Shown: positions 22,545 through 33,386 of the stretch, one piece after another
Position numbering within the stretch: the first letter of the stretch is position 1
Layout of the letters: each line of letters opens with the position of its first letter
NCBI GenBank assembly: GCA_947359465.1
Contig: OX375879.1
Coordinates: 122,792,486-122,856,485, forward strand
Source: Metellina segmentata
Lineage: Eukaryota > Arthropoda > Arachnida > Araneae > Tetragnathidae
Reading direction: 5' to 3'
Length of the DNA: 64,000 bases
Made by a program: the position numbers and the translations under genes
Notes under the pieces: generated by a model
The model's database searches: none
Seen by the model: the letters and a program-made list of their open reading frames with translations, nothing else
Told to the model about the DNA's origin: nothing

Positions 22545-23897
22545 GATGTTGAAGGACCTGACACACCCTTTTATTGTGCTGTATTTTTTAAATATATATT
22601 TGAGGGTTAAGATAAATATACAATTTTATACTTTAAACGCTGTTTTCTCAAAATGCTGTTAGACATATGCTTTTAGAAAATAATACATTAGATTAAAAAA
22701 AAATTTAACTATGCTTTTTGTAAAAAAATTCATAAAAAATCTTTATAACATCATAAATTGTAAACAAAACAATTTTTTTACAAAATCATATGTCTATCTA
22801 TGTAAAAGTATTTGAATATTAAGTGTGCTAAATTTTAAACCAATGCTGTGAGTAGATTCTGAGAAATATGGGCATAAAGAGGCCCCTTTTTAACATGGGC
22901 TTCAATGGAGCCTTTCGGTCTCCCTTAATGTATTCAAACACGTTAAAAATAAATGTTATTTTCGACCAAAAATTCGAAACAAAGTTTTTTATCTTTTTTG
23001 ATAGAGTATTTATTTGACTTTCCAAACTATATTTAATTTTTTCTCTAAGTCAACTAGTTGCAGAGATCTTAAGATTTTATTTAAGGCGGGAGAAAACCGG
23101 AAGTAGGTAAGAAAAAAAACGGAAATGGCCGTTAAAAAACCCAAAACCTGTCAAAATTGAAATTTAAAATTTATTTTTTTTGCAAATATTATTTTAGAAA
23201 GGTTTTTCAAATGTTTAAATGCTTTCTCTTTTGGAAATATTGAAAACATTTTAAAAGAGAAGTGAATAACAAAATTGTTTACACCAACAGTAAAAGCAAG
23301 AGAGAGCAAACGATACGCTTCAAATTATTTCTTACTCTAAATTAATTTTTACGCATTATTTTCAAACAACAAATGTTATACCAAAACATTTGATATATAA
23401 AATTGTAACAAATGTCTACCATCAAATCAATAAAAAAAAGTTCTTGATAGATTCTCGTGAAACTTTGAGAACTAGTTCCTTATAATGTTGTCTAGGGAAT
23501 GAACTCGAATAATTATGCTGAGTTGAAAAGTTTTAAACTGTGGTCATTTATTTAAGAAATATAACTATAAAACTATCAAATATCTTGCATTCATTTTTCG
23601 ATCGCTTGCAAAATTTTTGTTTGTAAATGTATACAGTATTTAATTTGTATTGTATTTTTTAAATGTATGCAGTTTATTTTGGTAGAATCATTTTTCAAAA
23701 CTTGGTTAATATATTTTCATGTAGCACATTTGAAGCGTTTGACAAATTTCTTTAAAATTTCATACCTAATTATTCTTTTTACAAAATTTTAATACATTTA
23801 AATACTTATAGCCCAATGCTATTGGTTAATTACACTAAACATAAAAATATCAGTAAAATGTTTCTATACCACATTTAAAATAAAAGTGTATCGAACC
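22545..23897 (-). mobile_element. Inverted relative of the TTAA element
   Basis: From 23897 leftward to about 22960 this is the reverse complement of 2979-3860: GTGGTATAGAAA, ATTTTTATGTTTAGTGT, TCATTCCCTAGACAACATTA, CGGTTTTCTCCCGCCTTAA and TCAAATAAATACTCTAT all correspond. It is bounded at 23898-23901 by TTAA. A plus-oriented segment at 22545-22600 (GGACCTGACACACCCTTTTA) resembles the left end of the same family, so the full element may be 22545-23901 with longer inverted ends. The left boundary is uncertain. No coding capacity. Confidence 0.6.
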
Positions 23898-23901
23898 TTA
23901 A

Positions 23902-24020
23902 GAAGAAGTTTCCATTCGCATATACTAAACTTATACCTCTTTCAAAAATATAATTTTTTCTTGAATTAACCTCTAACATACGCGTGTTAATATTTTAATG
24001 GATTTGAGTGTGTTTTAAGT
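23902..24020 (+). repeat. Direct copy of the 21818-21990 segment
   Basis: GTTTCCATTCGCATATACTA is identical in both, followed by alignable CCTCTTTCAAAAA, ACATACGCG and ATGGATTTGAGTGTG. It starts directly after the TTAA boundary of the element on its left. Confidence 0.65.
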
Positions 24021-24059
24021 GCATTATTACGCTTATAAGTGAGTTTTATTCTAAAACGC

Positions 24060-24215
24060 ATTTACACTATGAACCCACCTAGTGGATGTCTCGAACAAAT
24101 ATCTCTTCATCAGCGAAACTGATCTGGATGACGATATATCTCGTCAATCATTAGAAAAATTGGTCACATCTTAATGGACCTCGTGAAACCGCTGGAAGTG
24201 TTGAGTAAGAAATAT
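24060..24215. repeat. Family F element, copy 4
   Basis: Left end GAACCCACCTAGTGGATGTC, then ATCTCTTCATCAGCGAAACT, GATATATCTCGTCAATCATT and a right end ACCGCTGGAAGTGTTGAGT. At about 155 bp it is the shortest copy with both ends legible. Confidence 0.5.
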
Positions 24216-24980
24216 ACTTAGGATCTATCAATCAAAATGTTAACTTGTGTGTAGGAAGTCTTGGAATGTATTTTATTCTGTATTCCCTGACTATGTAGAC
24301 TAGCTATCGGAGGTAACTTTATGGGCAGCAAAATATGGGATTTTTTCAAATGTACTGGACTTACCATTGAATTGCTTTGGACGTCGTTTCATTGAAGACT
24401 ACTCACACAGTAACAATTCAGAAGACGAATGGACCTAACACAAAATTATGGTACACCTCTTTTCTCGAATCGGACAAGAGGAATTGCGATGGATACTTTA
24501 CGATGAACAGTTGAAATGCCAATAGGATGCAAATCTCGTCCAAGCACAGTCTGAATTCCTGTTCGCTCATATATATATACCGCTTCTACTTCTATCACAG
24601 ATGCACACTGTGTTAGCACGTGACGGGTGTTGTATCCTTAAAACGTTTCGCCCTCACACGATGCTAGAGAGTTTCGAACTTCTTACGAAATAGATTGAGT
24701 ATGTACGAGTAGCTTCAAGTTATTTCTTCCAATCACTTGGTATGAAGAACCCCGGATTAGTTTAATGTAGTATTGGAAGAAAGACCGAATCAATGTAAAT
24801 CTTAATGACGATAGCGATGAGAAGCAGTCACACTCACATTTCGGTATCCAATTAGATCGAGCCTATTCCCAAGCCCACATGACCTACACATTTCAGATCT
24901 TACTACAAAGACTCCACCCACTAATTTATGATCATTAAATCTGTCTTTGTTTTCCAAACTGGCCCATTCGACAGCGAAAT
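24216..24980. other. No recognisable gene or element
   Basis: Nothing that matches repeats elsewhere in the window, and no coding signal. Confidence 0.3.
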
Positions 24981-25232
24981 GCGGTAGCCCAGTTGGAAGG
25001 GTAACATATTAGCAATCGGAATATTGCGAGTTCGAAGTTCAATTAAGCAAAAGACGACCGTTGTGCATGTGGGACTGTTGCACGTTAAAACCTGTCATGG
25101 CTTCAATTTTTCATGTTAGCATGGTGGGGAAGTTTGGAGAGTGGGGTGCTCGCTCAGGTATTGATCTCGTCATTTGATCGTGGATCCCACCCGTTGTGTT
25201 GCTCTAGTGCGATGTTAATTTAATTACCTACC
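24981..25232 (+). repeat. SINE, type B head, with internal deletion
   Basis: The head GCGGTAGCCCAGTTGGAAGG and GCGAGTTCGAAG is well kept. The body runs to CTCGTCATTTGATCGTGGAT and then jumps to CCCGTTGTGTTGCTCTAGTG, losing about 60 bp that include the second hairpin arm. It ends TTAATTACCTACC. Confidence 0.8.
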
Positions 25233-26300
25233 ACCCACATACTTCGTTTATTTCATTTAAAGGTTCATTAATTGATTTCATTAGCCAATAGGTGAAATAC
25301 CAACAAATATGGTGTTCTTAACCAAACAGTCCGTTTTAACTTAATGCGTTAATTTTTTAAAACGTTAATAGGCACGTCAAGATTGGCATTAAAAAGAAAT
25401 CCAGACAGAGATAATTGAACTAACGTCGCACTGGAGAACTCGAGATAGAAAGGAATTCTATCTAAGACAAAATGATGTATGGAAATTATAATAAGTGATT
25501 GCGAGATTATATAAAATGAAGAGGAAAACTAGTACAGTGAAATTCAGCGCCAGACATAGCCAAGGCAATTACCGCGATCGGGTGACCTTCGTTAACCTCG
25601 ATCCCATGACTGCATCGTACATTACGGATCATTTCAGAAGAGGAAAACAGTACTGTTTAACATAAATGCTTTCAAAAGTTCTGTAGTTCCGATACGTACT
25701 TAACACGGCGAAGGTACTTTTTTTAGTAGATCTATATGGCGTCACTCGACTTCAGTCTTGGGACACCTTTTATTCCTTACTTCATGAAACAGACGTGCTA
25801 AAGAAACTGAATTTAAGATGCTGCACTGGAATAATTGATGGCTTGCACGTGTTTACTTGATACATCACAATGAATCAAGTAAATGTACACTGTCTATTTT
25901 CCAAGACACGTATTCGTCTACTCTAACCACCCTTACAGTAAAACATTCTGTCTTTGACGGAGATGTGAAGCAAGAAAAGAGTGAAATTGTTCCAGTTTCT
26001 TGCGTCTCATTGTTCAGCGCTCGTTTCATTTCTTCCACGTCGTCTGTATTACTTTTGTAAGACAATGTCTGAATTTCCAAAGTTTCGTTTCTGCAGCGCA
26101 GTGACGTGTGAAAAAAAAGAGACATAGTCTGGTTTATTTCTTCTCTTCGAGGATCTTTCCACATTCATGCTACAACTCTATTCTATTTCTGCTCGGAGCT
26201 CGTCAAAGTCAATTACACTCCCCCTTACACATCTCGCAGGTTTACCTGGCACGAGCTGCGGATAGATTCGTGGGATGACTACTGCTTAATTTACCTTATA
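25233..26300. other. No recognisable gene or element
   Basis: Overlapping plus (67 codons) and minus (99 codons) frames at 25857-26164 carry no domain I can name. Nothing else stands out. Confidence 0.3.
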
Positions 26301-27003
26301 TCAATGAGTGCCAGTGACGCACAAGTTCGAAACAATTAATCAACGAACACTAGCAACGTACAGGTTCGAGATAATTAATTAATGAATGCTAGTAATGCAG
26401 AAGTTCTAAGTAATCAATTAACGAGTACTAGTAATGCAGAGGTTCTAAATATTAATCAATGAATACTCTAATAATGCAGAGTGTTTGAAATTATTAATCA
26501 ACGAGTACTAACAATGTAGAGATTCGAAATTAAATAATTAACAAGTACTAGTAATGTACAGGTTCGAAATATTATTTAATGAACGATGGCTAGTAATGCA
26601 GAAATTCGATGCAGTTAATCAACGAGTACTAGGAATGCAGAGGTTCTAAATATTAATCAACGAGTACTAGTAATGCGCAGGCTCGAAATTATTAATCAAC
26701 TAGTGCTTGTAATGTAGAAGTATGAAATAATTAATCAACGAGTACTAGGAATTCAGAAGTTCTAAATATTTATCAACTAAATCTATAATGCAGAGGATCA
26801 AAATTATTAACCACCGATTACTAGCAATGCAGAGGTTGAAAATTATTAATAAACGAGTATTAAGAATATAGTTGTTCGAAATAATTATTCAATGAGAACA
26901 AGCAATATACACATTTGAAATAATTCAATGAGAACTAGCAATATACACGTTTGAAATCATTAATTAACGAGTGCTAATAATCCAGAGCTTTGAATTAAAT
27001 AAT
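26301..27003. repeat. Diverged minisatellite, 18 units of about 39 bp
   Basis: I count 18 consecutive units with the consensus AACGAGTACTAGTAATGCAG, AGGTTCGAAATTATTAATC. Unit length varies from 36 to 42 bp and identity is moderate, so the array is old. Units 4, 6, 9, 10 and 12 stay closest to the consensus. It continues into the homogeneous array at 27021, and degenerate units reappear at 27406-27500. Confidence 0.9.
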
Positions 27004-27020
27004 CAACTCTATTCGTTTAA

Positions 27021-27130
27021 AGAGTACTAGGTTCTAGTATAGAGTACTAGGTTCTAGTATAGAGTACTAGGTTCTAGTAAAGAGTACTAGGTTCTAGTAA
27101 AGAGTACTAGGTTCTAGTAAAGAGTACTAG
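27021..27130. repeat. Homogeneous 20-bp tandem array
   Basis: Five units of AGAGTACTAGGTTCTAGTAW are identical except for the last base (T in the first two, A in the next three), followed by a half unit. Each unit holds the inverted pair TACTAG..CTAGTA. The unit could come from the neighbouring 39-bp unit by losing its middle, since GAGTACTAG and GGTTCTA occur in both. Confidence 0.95.
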
Positions 27131-27154
27131 TACTACTCAACAGTAATCAACCAC

Positions 27155-27405
27155 TATGTTGATGGTCTCTAAGAAATATCTCGTCATTTGCAAAAATGAC
27201 TAGATCTTGATGGTCGATTTATCTCGTCTTTAGAAAAGTGACCAAGCCCCTCGTCAATCTTAAAAAATCAAAATAAAAAATTAACAATAAATCTTAAAAA
27301 AATATCTCGTCATCAATTGATTGATGACGAGATGTCTCGTCGTTAGCAAAATTGGTCCGATCTTGATAGACGAGATGTCTCTTCAAAAACCAATTTGAAT
27401 CCTGA
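27155..27405. repeat. Family F element, copy 5, inside the minisatellite
   Basis: Units TATCTCGTCATTTGCAAAAA, CTAGATCTTGATGGTCGA, ATCTCGTCATCAATTGATTG and TCGTCGTTAGCAAAATTGG are legible, with an AT-rich patch near 27260-27300. Minisatellite units flank it on both sides, so it probably inserted into the array. Confidence 0.6.
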
Positions 27406-27500
27406 GTACTAGATGGACAAGTGTTCAAAATAATTTATCAAACGAATTAAGAAATAATTAAATGTCAGAAATAATCAATCAGCCACTGTACCAGGTTCAA
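27406..27500. repeat. Degenerate continuation of the 39-bp minisatellite
   Basis: GAGTACTAGATGGACAAGTG with TTCAAAATAATTTATCAAAC and following weaker units match the array's pattern. Confidence 0.55.
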
Positions 27501-27539
27501 GAATGCTGATATTTTATACCAAAGAAAACACGTTAATTT

Positions 27540-28095
27540 CTAGAGAAAAACATCAAAAGTGCTTAATTCAGAGCAATTAATGTCCATCACTAGCCACACA
27601 TTTTCACCATCTTTCAGGCTATTTGTGACTTCCGTTACAATAGAATTTTTATTGTTTTGAGGCAAACCATTCAGAGACCTGATTTTCCACTTCTTCGTAC
27701 GTTTTGAAGAGCTGATCACAAAGTGCGTGTGCCATCTCGATCGGAACAAGTAGTCATCTAAAGAATCAAGGTATGGTGAATACGGTGGTGCGTTAGTACT
27801 TCCCATGCAAGATCTTTAACTTTTACAGAAGCGTGTGATGATGCTTTATCGAGAAGCAAAATTACTTTGCCGTGTGTTCTGTCCCATTCGGGTCGTTTTA
27901 CAACCAAAGCGCGGTTCGAATTGATTATTTGTTGTCGGTAGTGTAGCGATCAGTATTAACGGTTTCGCCTCGTTGTAGATCTTCAAACTTTTAATGTTGA
28001 CATGGACGTCCTTAGTATTTCACATAGAAATGGCCTCTTTTAAAGCGTTTAAACCAACGTTCACAAGTATCTTCGAACGAGATATTCAACTAGTT
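27540..28095 (-). pseudogene. mariner transposase relic (DD34D class)
   Basis: On the minus strand about 28095-27540 gives EQWFKRFKRGHF, then a stop, GRPCQH, RTALVVKRPEWDRTHGK and VILLLDKASSHASVK, where the DKASSH block stands for the second catalytic aspartate. After a frameshift APPYSPYLDSLDDYLFRS follows, matching the mariner YSPDL..DY.LF block with the last aspartate. The C-terminal half continues to the stop near 27540. The N-terminal helix-turn-helix region and the element's ends were not found. It is inactive. Confidence 0.8.
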
Positions 28096-28125
28096 ACCAC
28101 CGTCCCAGCCTAAGCCATTCGGTGG

Positions 28126-28457
28126 ATCACCACGTAATTTGGAACCACGGCGGAATCCGGGGGCGTCGTTAATAGCCCGTTGTGTTACTCTAGTACGGCG
28201 TTAATTAAAAATCACAGAGGACAGCACCTCGTCACTTTGAACCACGGTCAGACGACGAGGTCGACACCTGAGCTGGCACCCCACTCTCAAAACTTCCAAC
28301 TCAACCCTACGCGAGGACTTTCGGCCACGACAATTTTAAGATGCACCAGCCACCTCTACTCCATACGCTTGCAAATATCCATGTCCTGACCCGGATTTGA
28401 ACCAAAAACCTTCCGATCTAGAGGCTAACACCTTAACCACTATATCGGTGGGTCGGC
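28126..28457 (-). repeat. SINE, type A head, with an inverted SINE fragment at its 3' side
   Basis: 28208-28457 is a minus-strand type A copy from GAGGACAGCACCTCGTCACT to the head end ATCGGTGGGTCGGC. Left of it, 28151-28207 is a plus-strand 3' end (GCGTCGTTAATAGCCCGTTG, CTCTAGTACGGCGTTAATTA), and 28126-28150 is again minus-strand (CCACGTAATTTGGAACCACG). The minus-plus-minus order suggests a plus copy inserted into a minus copy near its GAGGACAAC segment, with later loss or duplication. Confidence 0.75.
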
Positions 28458-29247
28458 TGTATCTTGAGACATAACATGTTCAATATAAGCTTCCGGAATA
28501 TACGATAACTTTCAGCACCACTTTTCTTCAAAATAAAGAATGAGTTAAAACTTCCCGCGCAAATGCTCTTTTTGGCACGAAGTTCGAAATTATTAAGCTC
28601 GAAACATTTCTATGGCATTAATACTTTCAGAAAATTTGACACATGAGCTTGTGAAGCGTGTTTTCAGTACAACAATATAGCATACATTTCAAATCTATTT
28701 ACATAACATCCAAATAACACTCATTCATTCTCTCACTCACTGATAACTGTATCACAAGAATTACTATGCCTAGGAAGCTGAAGTTTTGCGTGATAATGCT
28801 TCTTATAATGTAGAGGTCCTCTAAAAAAGGAAAGAAGACCACTAAAAAGTCAAAATTCAACACGTTTGAATATATTTTTTTTTTCAGAATTTTGCATCTT
28901 TTTAAGGATTGGAATTTTGTTTCTGTTTGCTTATGTGTTGCGGAATATTACCCATTCCAGAAATATTATTTGGAGTTACATTTTAATTATTTATTTCTCG
29001 CAAAATATCACTAGAAATGGGTAATTTCTTGTCGGTATATGTGTATTTCGACTCATTTTCCTAATATATTTCATTCAATACGCAATGATTTGCAGAAATA
29101 TGCTTCATTTTTAAATAAAATATCTAAACCAAAACATTTTTAATTAAGGTGTGCAATTTATAATTTTCAAACGAAGATAAAGTTTAAAAAAATTCCTTTA
29201 AACTGATGGGTAACGTTAAATTAAAACGGGCAGTTGTGTTTCAAATA

Positions 29248-30102
29248 CAGGGTTATTCAAAAAGATGGACCCAATTTAATAATTTTGTATTTCACGAAAT
29301 ATAAATTGGATATGAACAGTCTACATACCGAAGGAAAGAGGAAGTTCCAAAGTTTTTCTAGCACTGCTTAGGCGGTGATAGTTGCGTAAATGGCCGTTAG
29401 GGTACTTTAACCAGTAGGCAGGCATTTCGTGTCAACGTCAGTGAATAGACAATGTTCGCATATAGGGTCCGAAAAATCCCCGTACGACATTGCAACATGA
29501 GAGAGACTCGGCGAAGCTAAATGTGTTCTGTGCCTTATCTCGTACAAAAGTTTATGGACCATTCTTTTTTTTTTCGGAAAACACTGTAAGCGGAATAACG
29601 TACCTGGACAACTCACCTCAACTTACCGAAGATTCACAAGACTTCATTTTCCAACACTATGGAGCTCCGCCCCATTGGCACCGTGATGTCCGAGGATTTT
29701 TTAATCAATCCCTTCCTCAGCGATAGACAGACCAGAAATCAAGACCTGCCTCTACACTTTTGGCCACCGAGATCTCCTGATCTCATGCCATGTGATTTTT
29801 TCTAGTGGGTCTATGTGAAGGAGGCTGTTTACGTCCCACCTCTACCAACAACTCTGACCGACCTGTGGAACCGTGTCATTGCTGCGGTGCACTCACACAA
29901 GACGTGCTTTTTTGTGTGACGAGTTTGGTTACCGCTTTGATGTTTGCAGTGCAGCAAAGGGGGGACACATTGAACATTTATAACCTATGTTCAAAAACTT
30001 TGAAACTTCCTCTTTGCATTAGTATGTAGACTGTTCATGTCCAATTGCTACTTCATTAAATACAAATTAATTAAATTCGGTCCATCTTTTTGAAGAACCC
30101 CG
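29248..30102 (+). mobile_element. mariner-type transposon inserted in the outer Helitron
   Basis: Ends CAGGGTTATTCAAAAAGATG and CATCTTTTTGAAGAACCCCG are inverted and flanked by TA (29246-29247, 30103-30104). The inverted ends extend about 50 bp. At 855 bp it lacks the N-terminal part of the transposase, so it is a deletion derivative. Confidence 0.85.
29490..30029 (+). pseudogene. IS630/Tc1-mariner-type transposase, C-terminal half, disrupted
   Basis: 29490-29726 reads MQHERDSAKLNVFCALSRTK, VYGPFFFF, then FIFQHYGAPPHWHRDVRGFF and NQSLPQR, the block around the second catalytic position, where the usual aspartate of QDGAPPH is replaced by tyrosine. After a stop and frame change, PLHFWPPRSPDLMPCDFF and a stop inside the normally following W are seen, then VKEAVYVPPLPTTLTDLWNR. 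The group is the insect and spider family whose intact members begin with a DUF4817-type region, absent here. Loss of a catalytic residue plus two stops makes it inactive. A minus frame over 29407-29616 is a shadow. Confidence 0.8.
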
Positions 30103-31108
30103 TATATTGAAATTTTAAACAAGTCTTTGGTGATCTTGGAATACTATCACAATTAATACTTTTGAAAAATTGAAAATTTTGGTCTTAAGTGACAGAAAGT
30201 CGAGGTTGCTTACTCTACATAATGAAGCTATTCTCACGCAACTTAGATGCATGTGAACCATTCGTTGAAAGCAGTGATATTCTTTTTGTAAATTCAACCT
30301 TCTATTTATTAAAAAATTGTAATGGATTCAGTTTAATTTTTCTACAGTAACAGCATTTATTTCTAACACAAGCTCCGCTATTCCACATGCCGCTGAATGG
30401 AATTTTCAAGAAAAAGTGCATTTGCTTCAAATTAAATTAGTCACGAAAAACGTAATAATTTAATTTTGAGCCCTCTTTGGACAAACAGAATCAGAGTTAA
30501 TTATGTAGACTATCATATCCACAGGGTTCTAAAATATAAGTGCACCAAATGTGGTGCGGAATTTTCAAACGATGTAGTTTTTGAATAGAGAACATATAAA
30601 TCCCAACTCAGCTTTATATACCAAATAGAAGCTCCGTTATTCCATGTGCCGCTAAAAGGAATTTTCAAGAAAAAAAGTGTTTGTTTCAAACTAAATTAGT
30701 CACGAATGCCGTTATAATTTAATTTACCACCCTCTCATATTGATGATAAAATTCGAAAGTATCGCATACCAGGTGCAAGAATGCCACAAGTAAAATATAA
30801 TCATAGGAAAACTAAATGCAAGACTATCCACCGAAAATTCGCCAATTTTACAAATGAATGCATGGGGATATTCGTAATCACGCGAAAACTCACAGTCAAC
30901 TTCTGCCCCCCCCCCAATAGTCAATTTAGAAAAAAAACTTTCAGCAAAAATGCGAGGAATATGAAATGAAATATATGGATGGATACTTCATATATGCATA
31001 TTTGCGTCCGAAGTAAATTGTAAAAATGATGGAGAAGTTAAAGTAATATTAAAATTATTTTTCTGTACACTTAAATGACCGATCACTTTTCAATCAACAT
31101 ATAATTAA

Positions 31109-33344
31109 CTAGCACAAAGACCTGGCTTTGCTCGGGTTGAATTAATAATATGTTGATTGAAAAGTCATCATCAATTCTTTTTCATAAAAGAATCTTAGCA
31201 TCACTTAAGTGTACGGGGAAAAAAATTAATACCAATTTAACTTCTCCATTGCTTCTACAATTTACTTCGGACGCAAATATGCATATATGTTGTATCCAAC
31301 CATATAATCCATTTCATATTCGTCACACTTCTGCTGAAGTTGATTTTACGTTTTCGAGTGACTACGAATATTCCCGTGAATTCCATTTCAGTAAAACAGC
31401 AAATTTTCAGTGGATAGTCTTGCACTTACTTTTCCTATGAATATGGTTTCATTGTGCCATTCTTTAACCTAGTATGCGATATTTTCGAATTTCATCATCA
31501 ATATGAGAAGATGGTAAGTTAAATTGTTACAACATTCGTTACTAATTTAGTTTGAAGCAAACGCAATTTTTCTTGAAAATTCCATTCAGCGTCAGGTGGA
31601 ATAACGGAACTTCTGTTAGATATATAAAGCAGAGCTGACGTTTGTCTGTTCTTTACACTAATCCACCTTTTGACCAATCCACACATTTGGTACACTTATA
31701 TTTTAGAACCCTGAGGATATGATAGGCTACATAATAACCCGCGTTCTATTTGTCCAAGGGGGAGTCATCAGAGTAGACAAATTAAACCCAATCGATAACA
31801 TTTTTTTAATAAACAGAAGGTTGATTTTCCAGCGCTTTTACGAAAAGAAAATCATTTTCAACGAACGATTCACATGCATCTAAGTTGCGTAATAACAGCC
31901 TCAATAAATAGAGTAAGCAACCTCGACTTTCTGCCTCTTAAGACATAAAATTTCGATTTTTCAAAATTACTTAGTATGATATTATTCCAAGATCAACAAA
32001 GTCTTGTTACAAATTCCCTTTTCTCCAACGCACATACAATTTTAAATTGAACCGTTATAGTACTTTTTAAGATCAGAAATTTGGTTTCTAAATGGAAAGC
32101 ACGTATCTATTTAGAGTGATATATGTAGTTACTTGACTATGGAGTACATCTTTCAATAACACCCAAGAAACACGAAAAACAAATGAAATTTAAATTATTT
32201 GAATCGTTTTTTAATGAAAAGCTAAATCAAAATTTTGAAATAGATTTTGAACCACAAAGATAACTACCAGTTTTAATTTAACGTAACCCATCTTGTTTTA
32301 AAGTTATTTTTTAAATTTTACATGTCATTTTAAAATAACAAATTACACACTTAAAAAATATTTTTATTCGTAAATTTTAATTTTTTTATCTATACACTTT
32401 TACGTATTGAACCAAAGATTTAAAGAAAGTTGGTGGAATTATACATATACCATCACGAAAGTACCCATGTCTAGTGATATTTTGCAGGATATAAATAAAT
32501 AAAATCAAACTCCTAAATAATATTTCTGTAATATGTAATATACCGGAACATATAATGTAAACAGAAACAAAATTCCGATTATTAAAAAAGGCAGATTTCT
32601 GAAAAAAAAATCTGTTCTAGCGTGTTGAATTTCGACTTCCTGAATATATTCTGAAGTAAAACAATTCGACAAAAAACTTGAACAATATTGATAAAAACAA
32701 TAATGATTTATAAGCAAAAAAGAACACATATTTATAATACTTGGGAATCCTCAAATATGATCGCAACCATCTCGTTTTCAACTCAAAAACCCCAAAAAAG
32801 AATTATAAATAAAATTAAAAAATCATACATTAATTTTGAGGTTGCCAGATACCGAGTAGCAAAATTACGCTTTTATGATCAATGAGTTTATCGTTTGGGC
32901 TTTTCGTGCTCCAATATAAAATTTAAGTAAATATGAAATTAAATGTTCTAAATATTCTTTCTTCATCAATCAAATATTTATAAATATTATTTTCATCATG
33001 GGAAGAAGTAACAATTCAGTTCAAACATGAACATTATAATTTAATTTGTTTTAAGAAAATTGTTTTACGATCAACACTGGTAAAGCAATCTGAGATGTGT
33101 ATAGCAATTGTTTTATGCTCAATGTTATTTCTATGGCGATTTCAAATTGCTTTTGGCTTAGGCTTTAGGCCAATTTTAGGCCTCTTAGGATTCGAATTTT
33201 TCAAAATCCTTTCTTAGTGCACCCCTACGGTATAAGAAGAAAAACCCTGCAAAATTTCAGCTTCCAAGGACTTGTAGTTCTTGAGATACAGTGATGAGTC
33301 AGTCAGTCAGTGACTGAGTGGTATTTGAATTTTATATATATAGA
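31109..33344 (-). mobile_element. Helitron (H3, inner copy) nested head-on in its sister
   Basis: On the minus strand it starts at 33344 with TCTATATATATAAAATTCAA and runs to a hairpin CCCGAGCAAAGCCAGG, TCTTTGTG and CTAG at 31109-31112. The flanking bases are A (31108) and T (33345), the Helitron insertion rule. It lies 33 bp from the 3' end of the outer copy. Joining 31108 to 33345 restores a 3' end aligning with the inner copy's own 3' end. About 1 kb of each copy is legible as an inverted repeat around 31109. The inner copy has about 600 bp (roughly 32640-33240) without counterpart in the outer. It is 2236 bp long and non-coding. Confidence 0.85.
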
Positions 33345-33386
33345 TTCAGCCCGAGCAACGCAAGGTAATTCTGTTAGTCGCATATT

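Larger units (their letters stand above)
28694..33377 (+). mobile_element. Helitron (H3, outer copy) with two nested insertions
   Basis: It starts TCTATTTACATAACATCCAA after an A (28693) and ends with AGCCCGAGCAACGCAAGGTA, ATTCTGTTAG before a T. The last tetranucleotide is TTAG instead of CTAG. A mariner element (29248-30102) and a second Helitron of the same family (31109-33344) lie inside. Removing both leaves about 1.6 kb, which aligns with the inner copy from end to end apart from about 600 bp found only in the inner one. Within the outer copy a segment with TTGAAAATTCC..AGCGGCA.., near 30370-30470 and again near 30640-30720, is duplicated. No helicase or Rep coding sequence is present, so both copies are non-autonomous. 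Confidence 0.85.

Noticed and set aside
25857..26164. Opposed 67- and 99-codon frames
   Set aside because: Neither shows a domain and they overlap completely. No support for either being real.
27021..27130. Regular short repeats resembling a CRISPR array
   Set aside because: There are no spacers; the 20-bp units are contiguous and the context is eukaryotic.
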